Assembly: GCA_964616405.1 (NCBI GenBank)
Contig: CAZTRE010000018.1
Location: 1-21,281, forward strand
DNA from: JAEDES01 sp964616405
GTDB lineage: Bacteria; Bacillota_I; Bacilli_A; RF39; UBA660
Direction: 5' to 3'
Length of the DNA stretch: 21,281 bases
Shown piece after piece: positions 1 through 6,797 of the stretch. Below the pieces are notes generated by a model, which was not told the origin of the DNA, ran no database searches, and worked only from the letters and a program-made list of their open reading frames with translations. Position numbers and translations under genes: made by a program. The number at the start of each line of letters is the position of its first letter. Position 1 is the first letter of the stretch.

Positions 1-49
1 AGTTAAGTATTTCCCTTTTTTATTTTATGCAAGTTTCCTTGACATATTC

Positions 50-78
50 ATAATAACATAATTATCAATTTTCTTCAA
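50..78 (-). promoter_or_regulatory. Putative sigma-A promoter for a gene left of the window
   Basis: On the minus strand TTGAAG (73-78) and TATTAT (50-55) are 17 bases apart. It follows the rseP terminator and points out of the window, so it would serve the next gene to the left. The expected transcript start is near position 43. A short CAAG-GAAA-CTTG hairpin would lie just inside the leader. No coding start is visible before the edge. Confidence 0.35.
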
Positions 79-107
79 GTCCTCAACTTATTTTCATACA
101 TAACTTC

Positions 108-138
108 TTAAAATAAAAGAACGGATTTCTCCATTCTT
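108..138 (-). terminator. Intrinsic terminator after rseP
   Basis: On the minus strand a 9-bp stem (arms 130-138 and 117-125, one G-T wobble) closes a GAAA tetraloop and is followed by a T-rich tract with TTTTATTTT. It overlaps the rseP stop codon and ends the uppS-cdsA-rseP transcript. Confidence 0.8.
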
Positions 139-1189
139 AAAACAATCTAATAATATCATTAACAGTAATTACAAGCATTAATAAAAGTAATAACATCATT
201 CCAATCATATGAATTTTATTTTCAAGTTCTGGCTTTACAGGAGATCCTTTAATTTTCTCTATTATTATGAATAATATATGTCCCCCATCAAATGCAGGTA
301 AAGGTAACAAGTTAATAAATCCAACATTAATACTTAAGAAAGCAATTAAATATAAAACATTTTGAATTCCAGCTCGACTTGTTTCTCCTACTACGGAATA
401 AATTCCCACCGGACCACTTAATTGATTTAAACTAATTCCACCAGTAAACAAATAACCTACTGTAATAAACATTTGTTTAAAGATAGCCACTGTTTTCTTT
501 CCCGTATATTTTATTGCATTAACAAATCCTGTAGCTTTTTCACTTTTAATAGTAATTCCATACGCATAAGATATTTCATCATCTTTCTTTATTTTTTTAG
601 GCTTAACATTATAAGTTTCAACTTTACCATTTTTCTTTTCTACTACAAAGGTATTAGTTTTAGTTGGTTTAGCAATAGCCATATACAATGTCAAATCATC
701 ACTAGTAGTAATGGAATGACCATTAAATTCAATAATCCTATCTGAAACATCGAATCCTACTTTGTCAGCTGGATATCCCTTTTCAACTTTTCCAACAACA
801 GTATCCATAGTTGTACCACCCCAAATTAGAGCGATAAAAAATAAGATTAAAATTGCTGAAATAAAATTATTTGTAGCTCCAAAAACCATTATTAAAAATC
901 TTTGCCAAGCACTCTTAGACTGTAATCTTTTTTCTTCAGGAACATCCTTCAAATCATCATCTTCAACATCTTCTCCGGCTATAGCACAAAAACCACCAAT
1001 GGGAATAAGTCTTAAACTATAATCAGTTTCCTTACCCTTCCATCCAAATAGCTTCGGTCCCATACCAATAGAAAATTCATATACATAAACACCATTTAAC
1101 TTAGCCATCATAAAATGACCAAATTCATGAATAAATACTATTACACCTAAAATTAATACAAATAATAAAATATTTAATAAAGTTGTCAA
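137..1189 (-). CDS. rseP: RseP/RasP site-2 intramembrane zinc metalloprotease
   Basis: M50-family protease that cuts substrates inside the membrane. In Bacilli the homologue RasP processes anti-sigma factors, FtsL and signal peptide remnants. The first membrane segment carries the zinc motif HEFGH (residues 21-25). A PDZ region follows at about residues 125-215. The C-terminal membrane part has NLLPLPAFDGG (293-303), the usual third zinc ligand region with D301. Length is 350 residues, slightly short of the usual 420. The start is TTG at 1189, chosen because AAGGAGGG lies 6 bases upstream and no other start fits. It is the last gene of uppS-cdsA-rseP, 15 bases after cdsA. In many Bacilli dxr sits between cdsA and rseP; it is missing here. 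Family assignment is firm; substrates are not visible. Confidence 0.95.
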   Translation of the reverse strand: MTTLLNILLFVLILGVIVFIHEFGHFMMAKLNGVYVYEFSIGMGPKLFGWKGKETDYSLRLIPIGGFCAIAGEDVEDDDLKDVPEEKRLQSKSAWQRFLIMVFGATNNFISAILILFFIALIWGGTTMDTVVGKVEKGYPADKVGFDVSDRIIEFNGHSITTSDDLTLYMAIAKPTKTNTFVVEKKNGKVETYNVKPKKIKKDDEISYAYGITIKSEKATGFVNAIKYTGKKTVAIFKQMFITVGYLFTGGISLNQLSGPVGIYSVVGETSRAGIQNVLYLIAFLSINVGFINLLPLPAFDGGHILFIIIEKIKGSPVKPELENKIHMIGMMLLLLLMLVITVNDIIRLF

Positions 1190-1204
1190 TAAAATCCCTC
1201 CTTG

Positions 1205-2005
1205 TTAAATTATACCAAGTACTAAAATAAACGCTAACGCTACAAACACTAAACTATCAAATCTATCTAAGATTCCTCCATGACCAGGAATCAAATTAGA
1301 AAAATCTTTTTTACCATAGTATCTCTTAATTGCTGAAAAAGCCAAATCCCCAACTTGTCCAACAACTGTAAGTAAAGCTGTAATTAAAATAACAAATACA
1401 ACTGGTACAGATTTACTAATAACTGTTACATAAAACAAACTAGCAACAATTGTCGCCATAACAGACCCACCAATAGAACCTTCAATTGTCTTTTTAGGAG
1501 AAATATCTGGTGCCAACTTATGTTTTCCAATAAGCATTCCTGTAAATAAAGCAAATGTATCTGTAATAATTGTTATCAAAAGTAAATATATGATATAAGC
1601 TATATCAAAATTACGTGTTATTACTAATAGATTAAAACTTAATCCAATAAACACAACCGATCCCACTAAAAATAAAGCATCATTTAAGTTATATTTTTTA
1701 TTATCATTTATAAATACCATAGGTGCTAAAAATAAAAATATAATTGCTGAAACTAATCTATAATCTAAATTATATTGAAAATCAATTGCCTTTGAATTAC
1801 TAATTATTAATACTGCTACCATAATATACGCAATAACTCTCATCACTAATGGTAACTTTTTCTTAGAAGCTCTTATATGTAGTAATTCATATAAACCTAG
1901 CATTCCAATAACTGTCATAAATATTGTAAAATATATTCCACCTGCAAATAAAAACGGAATAAAGATTAATGCCATAATAATTGCACTTACAACTCTTTTT
2001 GTCAT
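1205..2005 (-). CDS. cdsA: CdsA phosphatidate cytidylyltransferase
   Basis: Integral membrane enzyme that makes CDP-diacylglycerol from phosphatidic acid and CTP, the branch point for phosphatidylglycerol and cardiolipin. The protein is a run of hydrophobic segments. Its C-terminal family signature is visible: SAIKRYYGKKDFSNLIPGHG, followed directly by GILDRFDS. ATG at 2005 (266 residues) is preferred over an in-frame ATG at 2020. The longer form would use the ribosome binding site itself as coding sequence, whereas GGAGGT sits at 2013-2018, 7 bases before the ATG at 2005. With this start only one base separates the uppS stop from the cdsA start, which suggests translational coupling. The middle position between uppS and rseP is standard in Bacillota. 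Confidence 0.95.
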   Translation of the reverse strand: MTKRVVSAIIMALIFIPFLFAGGIYFTIFMTVIGMLGLYELLHIRASKKKLPLVMRVIAYIMVAVLIISNSKAIDFQYNLDYRLVSAIIFLFLAPMVFINDNKKYNLNDALFLVGSVVFIGLSFNLLVITRNFDIAYIIYLLLITIITDTFALFTGMLIGKHKLAPDISPKKTIEGSIGGSVMATIVASLFYVTVISKSVPVVFVILITALLTVVGQVGDLAFSAIKRYYGKKDFSNLIPGHGGILDRFDSLVFVALAFILVLGII

Positions 2006-2006
2006 T

Positions 2007-2723
2007 TTAATTACCTCCAAATCTTCTAGAACGATTATTAAATTCTAAAAGTGCTTTATCAAATTCTTTTTCATTAAAGCCTGGAAATTCAACTTCAGGA
2101 AAATAAAATTCTGCATAAGCATTTTGCCACAACAAGAAATTACTAAGTCTTTGTTCCCCACTAGTTCTTATCATAAAATCTATTGGTGGAAGATTATTAT
2201 ACAAAAGTTTCTCAAATATTTCTTCGTTGATATCATCTATTTCTAATTCATTATTTTTAACTTTTGTCGCAATTTTTTTTACCGTATCAACTATTTCTGC
2301 ATGTCCTCCATAGTTAACACAAATATTAAATATACCACCCGTATTATTTTTAGACTTTTCTGTTACTTCATCAATAACATTTAATACACTCTGTGGTAAA
2401 GGATCTCTTCTTCCGGAAAAAACAATTTTAATATTATTTTTATTTTGTCTTTCAAAATACTTCTTAAATGCAACAGCAAATAAATCCATTAAATAACTAA
2501 CTTCTTCTTTAGTTCTTTTGAAATTTTCAGTAGAAAATGCATAAACGCTTAATACTTTAACTCCTTTTGAAAAAATATATTCTGATAAATTCTCTAAATT
2601 TTCAAATCCCCGTTGATGTCCTTGTTGAGAAGTCATACCTCTCTTTTTAGCCCATCTACGATTTCCATCTAAAACAATCGCAACGTGTTTTGGTATTTTC
2701 ATTTTATTCTCTTCTGTATTCAT
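2007..2723 (-). CDS. uppS: UppS undecaprenyl diphosphate synthase
   Basis: Cis-prenyltransferase that extends farnesyl diphosphate with isopentenyl units to the C55 carrier lipid used for peptidoglycan and wall polymer synthesis; soluble or peripheral. Signatures: HVAIVLDGNRRWAKKRG near the N-terminus with catalytic Asp19, ICVNYGGHAEIVD in the middle, and DFMIRTSGEQRLSNFLLWQ towards the C-terminus. Length is 238 residues, normal for the family. The ATG at 2723 is preferred over TTG at 2738 because AGAGGT (2731-2736) sits 7 bases before it and would otherwise be inside the gene. It heads the uppS-cdsA-rseP operon. The more distant genes usually upstream in Bacillota (pyrH, frr) are absent; rpsP-khpA and a terminator precede it instead. 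Confidence 0.95.
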   Translation of the reverse strand: MNTEENKMKIPKHVAIVLDGNRRWAKKRGMTSQQGHQRGFENLENLSEYIFSKGVKVLSVYAFSTENFKRTKEEVSYLMDLFAVAFKKYFERQNKNNIKIVFSGRRDPLPQSVLNVIDEVTEKSKNNTGGIFNICVNYGGHAEIVDTVKKIATKVKNNELEIDDINEEIFEKLLYNNLPPIDFMIRTSGEQRLSNFLLWQNAYAEFYFPEVEFPGFNEKEFDKALLEFNNRSRRFGGN

Positions 2724-2765
2724 TTTTTTACCTCTCAATCACTAATTAAATAATACCTTTCTTTA

Positions 2766-2771
2766 ATTATA
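2766..2771 (-). promoter_or_regulatory. Possible -10 element for uppS operon
   Basis: A perfect TATAAT lies on the minus strand about 43 bases before the uppS start and just after the khpA terminator. The -35 region falls in the terminator T-run and shows no good match, so this is a weak call resting on the -10 and its position. Confidence 0.4.
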
Positions 2772-2780
2772 CATTAATAG

Positions 2781-2808
2781 AAAAAAAAAAGAAAGTCAAA
2801 GACTTCCT
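2781..2808 (-). terminator. Intrinsic terminator after khpA
   Basis: On the minus strand GGAAGTC, TTT loop, GACTTTC forms a 7-bp stem with one G-T wobble, followed directly by ten Ts. It begins at the khpA stop codon. It separates rpsP-khpA from uppS-cdsA-rseP, although some readthrough is possible. Confidence 0.85.
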
Positions 2809-3055
2809 AAAATTTATCAATATCAATTTTTATATATTTGTTATCCTTTAAGGCACTACTTGCTTGAACCAAAGTTCTAATAGCATTAGCACATTTTCCT
2901 TCTCTTCCGATTACTCTTCCGATATCACTTTCTGCTACCATAACCTGAATAAGCATAGCATTTTCATCTTCAGTAGGAAATTCTTTTACGCTTACCGCAT
3001 CAGTATCAACTACTAAAGACTTAACAATTTCTTCTGTTAATGTTACTAAATCCAT
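2807..3055 (-). CDS. khpA: KhpA KH-domain RNA-binding protein
   Basis: Small single KH-domain protein (82 residues; YlqC family). In Gram-positives it pairs with KhpB/Jag and binds many RNAs, affecting cell division and envelope growth. The KH GxxG loop is visible as IGREGK (G50 to G53), followed by the helix ANAIRTLV. Length is typical. It starts two bases after the rpsP stop, with AAGGA in the end of rpsP as ribosome binding site. The rpsP-khpA pairing is conserved in Bacillota. The usual next genes (ylqD, rimM, trmD, rplS) are missing and a strong terminator follows at once. Confidence 0.92.
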   Translation of the reverse strand: MDLVTLTEEIVKSLVVDTDAVSVKEFPTEDENAMLIQVMVAESDIGRVIGREGKCANAIRTLVQASSALKDNKYIKIDIDKF

Positions 3056-3057
3056 AA

Positions 3058-3333
3058 TTAGTTATCCTTCTTTGCTTTAGATTCAGCGTATTTTTTCATG
3101 ATACCAGCTTTGCTTAATAAATTTCTAACTGTATCAGTTGGTTGAGCACCATTGTTTAACCATTTTAAAGCAACTTCTTCATTAATTTTTACGCTTCCTT
3201 CACCAACTGGAGCATAAGTTCCAATTAATTCTAGATATTGTCCATCTCTTGAACGTCTTGAATCAGTAGCTACGATTCTATAAGTAGGTCTTTTCTTTGC
3301 ACCCATTCTTGTTAATCTGATTTTAACTGCCAT
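3058..3333 (-). CDS. rpsP: 30S ribosomal protein S16
   Basis: Small-subunit ribosomal protein S16, needed for 30S assembly. The N-terminus reads MAVKIRLTRMGAKKRPTYRI, followed by SRRSRDGQYLELIGTYAPVG, which is diagnostic. Length is 91 residues, the family norm. The start is the ATG at 3333, with GGAGG (3341-3345) 7 bases upstream. Starting further out would put the -10 region and SD inside the gene. It is first in a two-gene operon with khpA, driven by a near-consensus promoter about 35 bases upstream. Confidence 0.97.
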   Translation of the reverse strand: MAVKIRLTRMGAKKRPTYRIVATDSRRSRDGQYLELIGTYAPVGEGSVKINEEVALKWLNNGAQPTDTVRNLLSKAGIMKKYAESKAKKDN

Positions 3334-3368
3334 ATATATCCCTCCATTTCCTTCAATAACTGATATAT

Positions 3369-3398
3369 ATTTTAGCACCATTAAGTACACGTTGTCAA
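3369..3398 (-). promoter_or_regulatory. Strong sigma-A promoter of rpsP-khpA
   Basis: Minus strand: perfect -35 TTGACA (3393-3398), 18-base spacer, -10 TAAAAT (3369-3374), with TGC directly before the -10 giving an extended -10. It lies about 35 bases before the rpsP ATG, as expected for a highly expressed ribosomal protein gene. Confidence 0.85.
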
Positions 3399-3414
3399 CT
3401 ACTTTTTGTTGACA
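3393..3414. repeat. Inverted repeat overlapping the rpsP -35 element
   Basis: TGTCAAC (3393-3399) and GTTGACA (3408-3414) are perfect 7-base inverted arms around an 8-base centre. The left arm contains the rpsP -35 box. It could be an operator half-site pair, or a chance second TTGACA on the other strand. Confidence 0.5.
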
Positions 3415-3489
3415 TCTCCTATTTTTTACTTTAAATATTATCTCTTTCTCTTTTTTTATTCTTTTACAAATAACACAAAATTATTATTA

Positions 3490-3519
3490 CAGAAAAAATA
3501 ACACTTTAATCGTGTTATT
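3490..3519 (-). terminator. Intrinsic terminator after cotE
   Basis: On the minus strand the arms AATAACAC and GTGTTATT (8 bp, 7-base loop) are followed by a T-run. The structure overlaps the cotE stop codon and isolates cotE from rpsP. Confidence 0.8.
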
Positions 3520-4051
3520 AAATAGCCTCATCTAAGTAATTTTCATTAACTTCTTCAATGGCTTTTTCTTCTTTTAATTCTGTATCTTCAACTATTTCAT
3601 CCCAAGGTTCTTCCTCTTCATCAGTTTGAATCTTAACCTTAACATCTCCTACCAATTCAACTCCCAATTCTTTTTCTATTACATATTTTACTGAATTACC
3701 ATCAATATCTATTTTTACACAATTAGGCTGTTTTAAACTTCTCACAATAATTTGTTCATTTTCATTTTTTTCATCTCTATTACGCATCTTAACTACTTCA
3801 TTATAATTATTTGTTTCTTTTATAACTTCTGTCTTTGTATCATTGTCATAAGAATACCAAACATTTACATCATAACTACCATTAATATGAATTTCATCAC
3901 CTGATTTAACTCCATTAAAGTTATGATTTATAACCCAAACACCAAGTATAGTTGACGGATTATTATTAACATTAATGGTATGTTCCGATGTAAATAATTT
4001 CTTGCCTTTAGCAATAACAGCTTTAGTAACAATTTCTTTATAACTAGACAT
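3518..4051 (-). CDS. cotE: CotE-like outer spore coat morphogenetic protein
   Basis: Resembles CotE, the protein that in Bacillus encases the forespore and recruits outer coat proteins. From memory of B. subtilis CotE, conserved stretches are the N-terminus (YKEIVTKAVIAKGKK), the centre (GVWVINHNF and YDVNVWYSYDNDTKTEV) and KQPNCVKIDI. The C-terminus is acidic, as in CotE. Length is 177 residues against 181. ATG at 4051 has AGGGAGGG about 7 bases upstream. It follows miaB and the ymcA-like gene on the same strand, the B. subtilis order, but one gene on the opposite strand separates them. A single-gene unit is likely, since terminators flank it. Presence of cotE implies a spore-forming or recently spore-forming lineage within Bacilli. 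Confidence 0.9.
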   Translation of the reverse strand: MSSYKEIVTKAVIAKGKKLFTSEHTINVNNNPSTILGVWVINHNFNGVKSGDEIHINGSYDVNVWYSYDNDTKTEVIKETNNYNEVVKMRNRDEKNENEQIIVRSLKQPNCVKIDIDGNSVKYVIEKELGVELVGDVKVKIQTDEEEEPWDEIVEDTELKEEKAIEEVNENYLDEAI

Positions 4052-4107
4052 AAGAATCCCTCCCTAATCTAATTTATGCAACTACTGACAAAAAGAACAC
4101 AAATAAA

Positions 4108-4136
4108 CTTTATAAATTAAGAATATATGTTAAAAT
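4108..4136 (+). promoter_or_regulatory. Putative extended -10 promoter for the plus-strand gene
   Basis: TGTTAAAAT at 4128-4136 is an extended -10 (TG, one base, TAAAAT). The -35 position (near CTTTAT, 4108-4113) is poor. It lies 23 bases before the ATG at 4160, with AAGGAGG at 4146-4152. Confidence 0.5.
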
Positions 4137-4159
4137 GATATAGATAAGGAGGCATATAA

Positions 4160-4783
4160 ATGGCATCAGCAGTTATACATTTGGCCGTAGCCAAAACATT
4201 AGAAAAGTATTTAGACATTGAGTTTCCAAAAGATTATTATCTTGGAACCATTGCTCCAGACATAGCCAAACAAATTGGCGAAACTAAAAGGAAATCTCAT
4301 TTTATAATAAATTCAGAAGCCGATATTCCAAATATTAAATTATTTACAGAAAAATATCCTAACTTCAAATCCAACTCTTTTGATTTAGGTTACTTCATTC
4401 ATCTATATACTGATAAAATTTGGTTTAAAGAGTTTATTCCTAAAATAACCACCGATAATTATTTAAAACTATTAGATGGCACGATCATTTCCACCACTCC
4501 AAAGGAAATCCAAAAAATATTGTACCAAGACTATACCAATATAAATATAAAGTTGTTGGATGAATATAATTTAGATTTATCTTTATTTTATGAAGACTTT
4601 ATTATACCAAAAACCACTATAAGTGAAATTCCCATCGATAAATTAAATATCCTAATAGATAAAATGGGTATAATCATTGAAAATTCCCATGAAAAAAAGC
4701 CTTACACTTTTGATACATATCTAATTTTAGATTTTATCGATAACGCTTCCCAGGAAATTTTAGAAGACCTAAATAACTACTAA
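4160..4783 (+). CDS. Zinc-dependent phospholipase C-like protein
   Basis: A 207-residue protein with no signal peptide, so probably cytoplasmic. The pattern resembles the zinc-dependent phospholipase C/S1-P1-like fold: an N-terminal helix with H7, YLGTIAPDIA (D34), SHF (H47), and FDLGYFIHLYTD giving H81 and D85 in an HxxxD arrangement like the zinc site of Bacillus phospholipase C. Such short proteins are common in Bacillota and their substrate is unknown. Family identity is inferred from motif spacing only. It is the only sizeable plus-strand gene, lying between ymcA-like and cotE in the opposite direction, with its own promoter, a strong SD (AAGGAGG, 7 bases from the ATG) and a shared terminator. 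It looks like an insertion into an older miaB-ymcA-cotE block. Confidence 0.7.
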   Translation: MASAVIHLAVAKTLEKYLDIEFPKDYYLGTIAPDIAKQIGETKRKSHFIINSEADIPNIKLFTEKYPNFKSNSFDLGYFIHLYTDKIWFKEFIPKITTDNYLKLLDGTIISTTPKEIQKILYQDYTNINIKLLDEYNLDLSLFYEDFIIPKTTISEIPIDKLNILIDKMGIIIENSHEKKPYTFDTYLILDFIDNASQEILEDLNNY

Positions 4784-4815
4784 AAAAGACCTAAGCCTTG
4801 CTTAGATCTTTTATT
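4784..4815. terminator. Bidirectional terminator between convergent genes
   Basis: Arms 4785-4796 and 4800-4811 pair over 12 positions around a 3-base loop, with one mismatch on plus that becomes a G-T wobble on minus. A-rich and T-rich flanks suit both directions. It serves the plus-strand phospholipase-like gene and the minus-strand miaB-ymcA unit. Confidence 0.8.
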
Positions 4816-5143
4816 CTTTTGGATTAACTACTCGATAAAAATAATCATTTAATTCATCTTTAATAACTTCTATTTTTTCATTAACAAGAGCCAACTTCTT
4901 CTGATAAGTATCATATAAAGGTATATTATTAAGTCTTCCCTGAACCTTTTCAAGTTTCATTCTAACTTCATCATCACCAGTTTTAATTAACTGCTTCTGT
5001 AATCTTTTAACTTCCGCAACTAATTCTTTTATCTCATCACTCTTGTTCATTTTTTCTTTTAATCTAATACATTCTTTAAACTCAAAACTATCAGTAATAG
5101 AAGCAACAACATCTTCTAATACGCTATCTAACTTCTTCTCCAT
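4811..5143 (-). CDS. ymcA: YmcA/YlbF-family protein (Y-complex subunit)
   Basis: Small, highly charged, mostly helical protein of 110 residues. Composition, length and place after miaB match the YlbF/YmcA family. In B. subtilis YmcA, YlbF and YaaT form a complex that works with RNase Y on mRNA maturation and is needed for competence, biofilm formation and sporulation. No catalytic motif is expected; the sequence shows heptad-like helices (EIKELVAEVKRLQKQLIK) and a C-terminal NDYFYRVV. The start overlaps the miaB end by 20 bases, which implies coupled translation. The miaB-ymcA-cotE order supports YmcA over YlbF. A general YlbF-family label is the safe fallback. Confidence 0.78.
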   Translation of the reverse strand: MEKKLDSVLEDVVASITDSFEFKECIRLKEKMNKSDEIKELVAEVKRLQKQLIKTGDDEVRMKLEKVQGRLNNIPLYDTYQKKLALVNEKIEVIKDELNDYFYRVVNPKE

Positions 5144-6557
5144 CTAAACTCCATGTCTTAGCAGAAGTAATTTTTACATTAACAATTTCTCCCACTTTTA
5201 AATTATTTTCACTTATAAAATTAATTAATTTATTAGTATCACTATATCCAAAATACATACCTTTTTTCTTTTCAGAAACACCTTCAACTAAAACAGGTAA
5301 AACTTCCCCTTCTAGTTTTTTATTATTTTCTAAAAAGTATTGATTTACTACTGTATTTAATCTTTGTAGTCGTTCTTCTTTTTCTTCAAGTGGGGTATCA
5401 TCTTTTAATCTAGCTGCCGGTGTACCTTTTCTTACTGAAAAGATAAAAGTAAAAGCATTATCATATTTACAATACTCAGCAAGTTCTAATGTTTCTTTAA
5501 AATCTTCCTCACTTTCCCCTGGAAAGCCTACAATAATATCAGTTGAAATAGCCACTCTTGGTACTACTTCTTTAATTTTATCAAATAATCTTAAATAATC
5601 TTCCTTAGTATATCTTCTACCCATTAACTTCAAAATTCTACTAGAACCAGATTGTACAGGTAAATGAACACTCGGCATAATATTTTCATATTTTCCAATA
5701 ACCTCTACCATCTCATCAGTAAAGTCCCATGGATGAGAAGTCATAAACCTAATTCGTGGAATATCTTTTTTAGCAATATCCTCTAGTAAATTACCTAAGG
5801 TATAATCTTCATATAAGTCTTTACCATATGCATTAACATTTTGTCCAAGTAAAGTTATTTCTTTGTACCCTTCACTTATTAACTCATCAACCTCTTTTAA
5901 AATATCTTCACGTGCCCGGCTACGTTCACTACCCCTAGTATAAGGAACAATACAATAAGTACAAAACTTATTACAACCATAAATTATATTAACATAAGCT
6001 TTATAATTGTTTGCCCTCACGACTGGTAACCCCTCAACTAAATCCTGCTCACGTGAATAAACTTCTATTTGTTGTTTATTCTCCTCAATTGCTTTATCTA
6101 AGATTTCTGGTAATTGATATAAATTATGAGTTCCAAAAACAAAATTAACAAACTTATAATCCTTTAAAATCTCATCCACAACACTAGCCTCTTGTGCCAT
6201 ACACCCACAAAGACCAACTATTAAATCACTTTTTTCGCTTTTTAAATGTTTTAATCTTCCCAGCATACCAAAAGCCTTATTATGAGCATTTTCTCTAATT
6301 GAGCAAGTATTTAATAATACTAAATCAGCATCAACATAGTCATCCACCTTTGAAAAACCTAACTCACCAAGTAATGCCTCTATATTTTCACTATCATGTT
6401 CATTCATTTGACAACCATAAGTCTTTAAGAAAAACTTTTTTCCCTTATATTTTCCCTTAACACTATCTTCAAATGTAAAATCTACACGTTTATATTCACG
6501 TTTATCACGAGTTCTAGCTTCTTTATAATCTGGTAAATGCATAACTATCACATCCAC
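5124..6557 (-). CDS. miaB: MiaB tRNA-2-methylthio-N6-isopentenyladenosine synthase
   Basis: Radical SAM methylthiotransferase that adds a methylthio group at position 2 of i6A37 in tRNAs reading UNN codons. The N-terminal domain has three cluster cysteines: C49 (YGCQMNEHDSE), C85 (NTCSIREN) and C119 (LCGCMAQE). The radical SAM motif is C195-C199-C202 (YGCNKFCTYCIVPYTRG). A TRAM domain fills the last 65 residues or so. Total length is normal, and YGCQMNEHD with NTCSIREN separates MiaB from MtaB and RimO. The start is uncertain: GTG at 6557 has GGAG 7 bases upstream, GTG at 6551 has AAGGAG 5 bases upstream, and ATG at 6542 has longer spacing. The first residues are outside the domain in all cases. 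Confidence 0.93.
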   Translation of the reverse strand: MDVIVMHLPDYKEARTRDKREYKRVDFTFEDSVKGKYKGKKFFLKTYGCQMNEHDSENIEALLGELGFSKVDDYVDADLVLLNTCSIRENAHNKAFGMLGRLKHLKSEKSDLIVGLCGCMAQEASVVDEILKDYKFVNFVFGTHNLYQLPEILDKAIEENKQQIEVYSREQDLVEGLPVVRANNYKAYVNIIYGCNKFCTYCIVPYTRGSERSRAREDILKEVDELISEGYKEITLLGQNVNAYGKDLYEDYTLGNLLEDIAKKDIPRIRFMTSHPWDFTDEMVEVIGKYENIMPSVHLPVQSGSSRILKLMGRRYTKEDYLRLFDKIKEVVPRVAISTDIIVGFPGESEEDFKETLELAEYCKYDNAFTFIFSVRKGTPAARLKDDTPLEEKEERLQRLNTVVNQYFLENNKKLEGEVLPVLVEGVSEKKKGMYFGYSDTNKLINFISENNLKVGEIVNVKITSAKTWSLDGEEVR

Positions 6558-6573
6558 TCCTTCACTCCAAAAT

Positions 6574-6602
6574 ATAATAACTTAATATACGCCAAAAAGC
6601 AA
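6574..6602 (-). promoter_or_regulatory. Putative sigma-A promoter proximal to miaB
   Basis: Minus strand TTGCTT (6597-6602), 17-base spacer, TATTAT (6574-6579). It lies close to the miaB start, so a transcript starting here would have a very short leader, and a downstream start codon (6551 or 6542) would be favoured. Confidence 0.45.
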
Positions 6603-6640
6603 CTTTCTAAACACTTTTATATCATATAAATGTCCAGTTA

Positions 6641-6715
6641 CTAAATAGCGTTTCCTCTTGCAAGCCAATCAAAATTTTCCAAAATATTAACATTAAGATC
6701 AAACTTCTTAATCAT
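6641..6715 (-). CDS. Possible 24-residue small ORF ahead of miaB
   Basis: An ATG at 6715 opens a 24-codon frame ending in TAG at 6641, with the C-terminal sequence ENFDWLARGNAI. It sits just downstream of a good promoter (6733-6761) in the 240-base gap before miaB. No clear SD precedes it; the expected transcript start is only about ten bases upstream. I do not recognise the peptide. It may be a real small protein, a leader peptide, or chance coding in a leader RNA. Confidence 0.2.
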   Translation of the reverse strand: MIKKFDLNVNILENFDWLARGNAI

Positions 6716-6732
6716 CCAAATTAGACATATTC

Positions 6733-6761
6733 ATCATAACATAAAATATATAAAACCACAA
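6733..6761 (-). promoter_or_regulatory. Sigma-A promoter in the gap upstream of miaB
   Basis: Minus strand TTGTGG (6756-6761), 17-base spacer, TATGAT (6733-6738), with TGT directly before the -10 (extended -10). It follows the DUF5305-gene terminator and would give miaB a leader of about 180 bases, including the possible 24-codon ORF. Confidence 0.55.
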
Positions 6762-6790
6762 AAAAAGTATGAAATTTTCATACTTTTTTA
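6760..6790. terminator. Terminator after the DUF5305-like gene
   Basis: A near-perfect palindrome (AAAAAAGTATGAAA, then TTTTCATACTTTTTT) starts 8 bases past the stop codon at 6798. On the minus strand it is a hairpin with a T-run. The mirrored sequence would also work on plus, but no plus-strand gene reads into it. Confidence 0.8.
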
Positions 6791-6797
6791 CCTTAAT

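Noticed and set aside
39..67. TTGACA on the plus strand near the left edge
   Set aside because: No acceptable -10 at 16-18 bases and no plus-strand gene behind it.
473..1022. Two plus-strand frames opposite rseP (473-745 and 762-1022)
   Set aside because: They lie wholly antisense to a confident gene, lack an SD site and promoter, and have atypical composition.
4070..4078. CATAAATTA on minus before cotE, resembling a sigma-K -10 box
   Set aside because: No matching -35 at the right distance and it would leave almost no leader before the SD; sporulation control of cotE is likely but not shown here.
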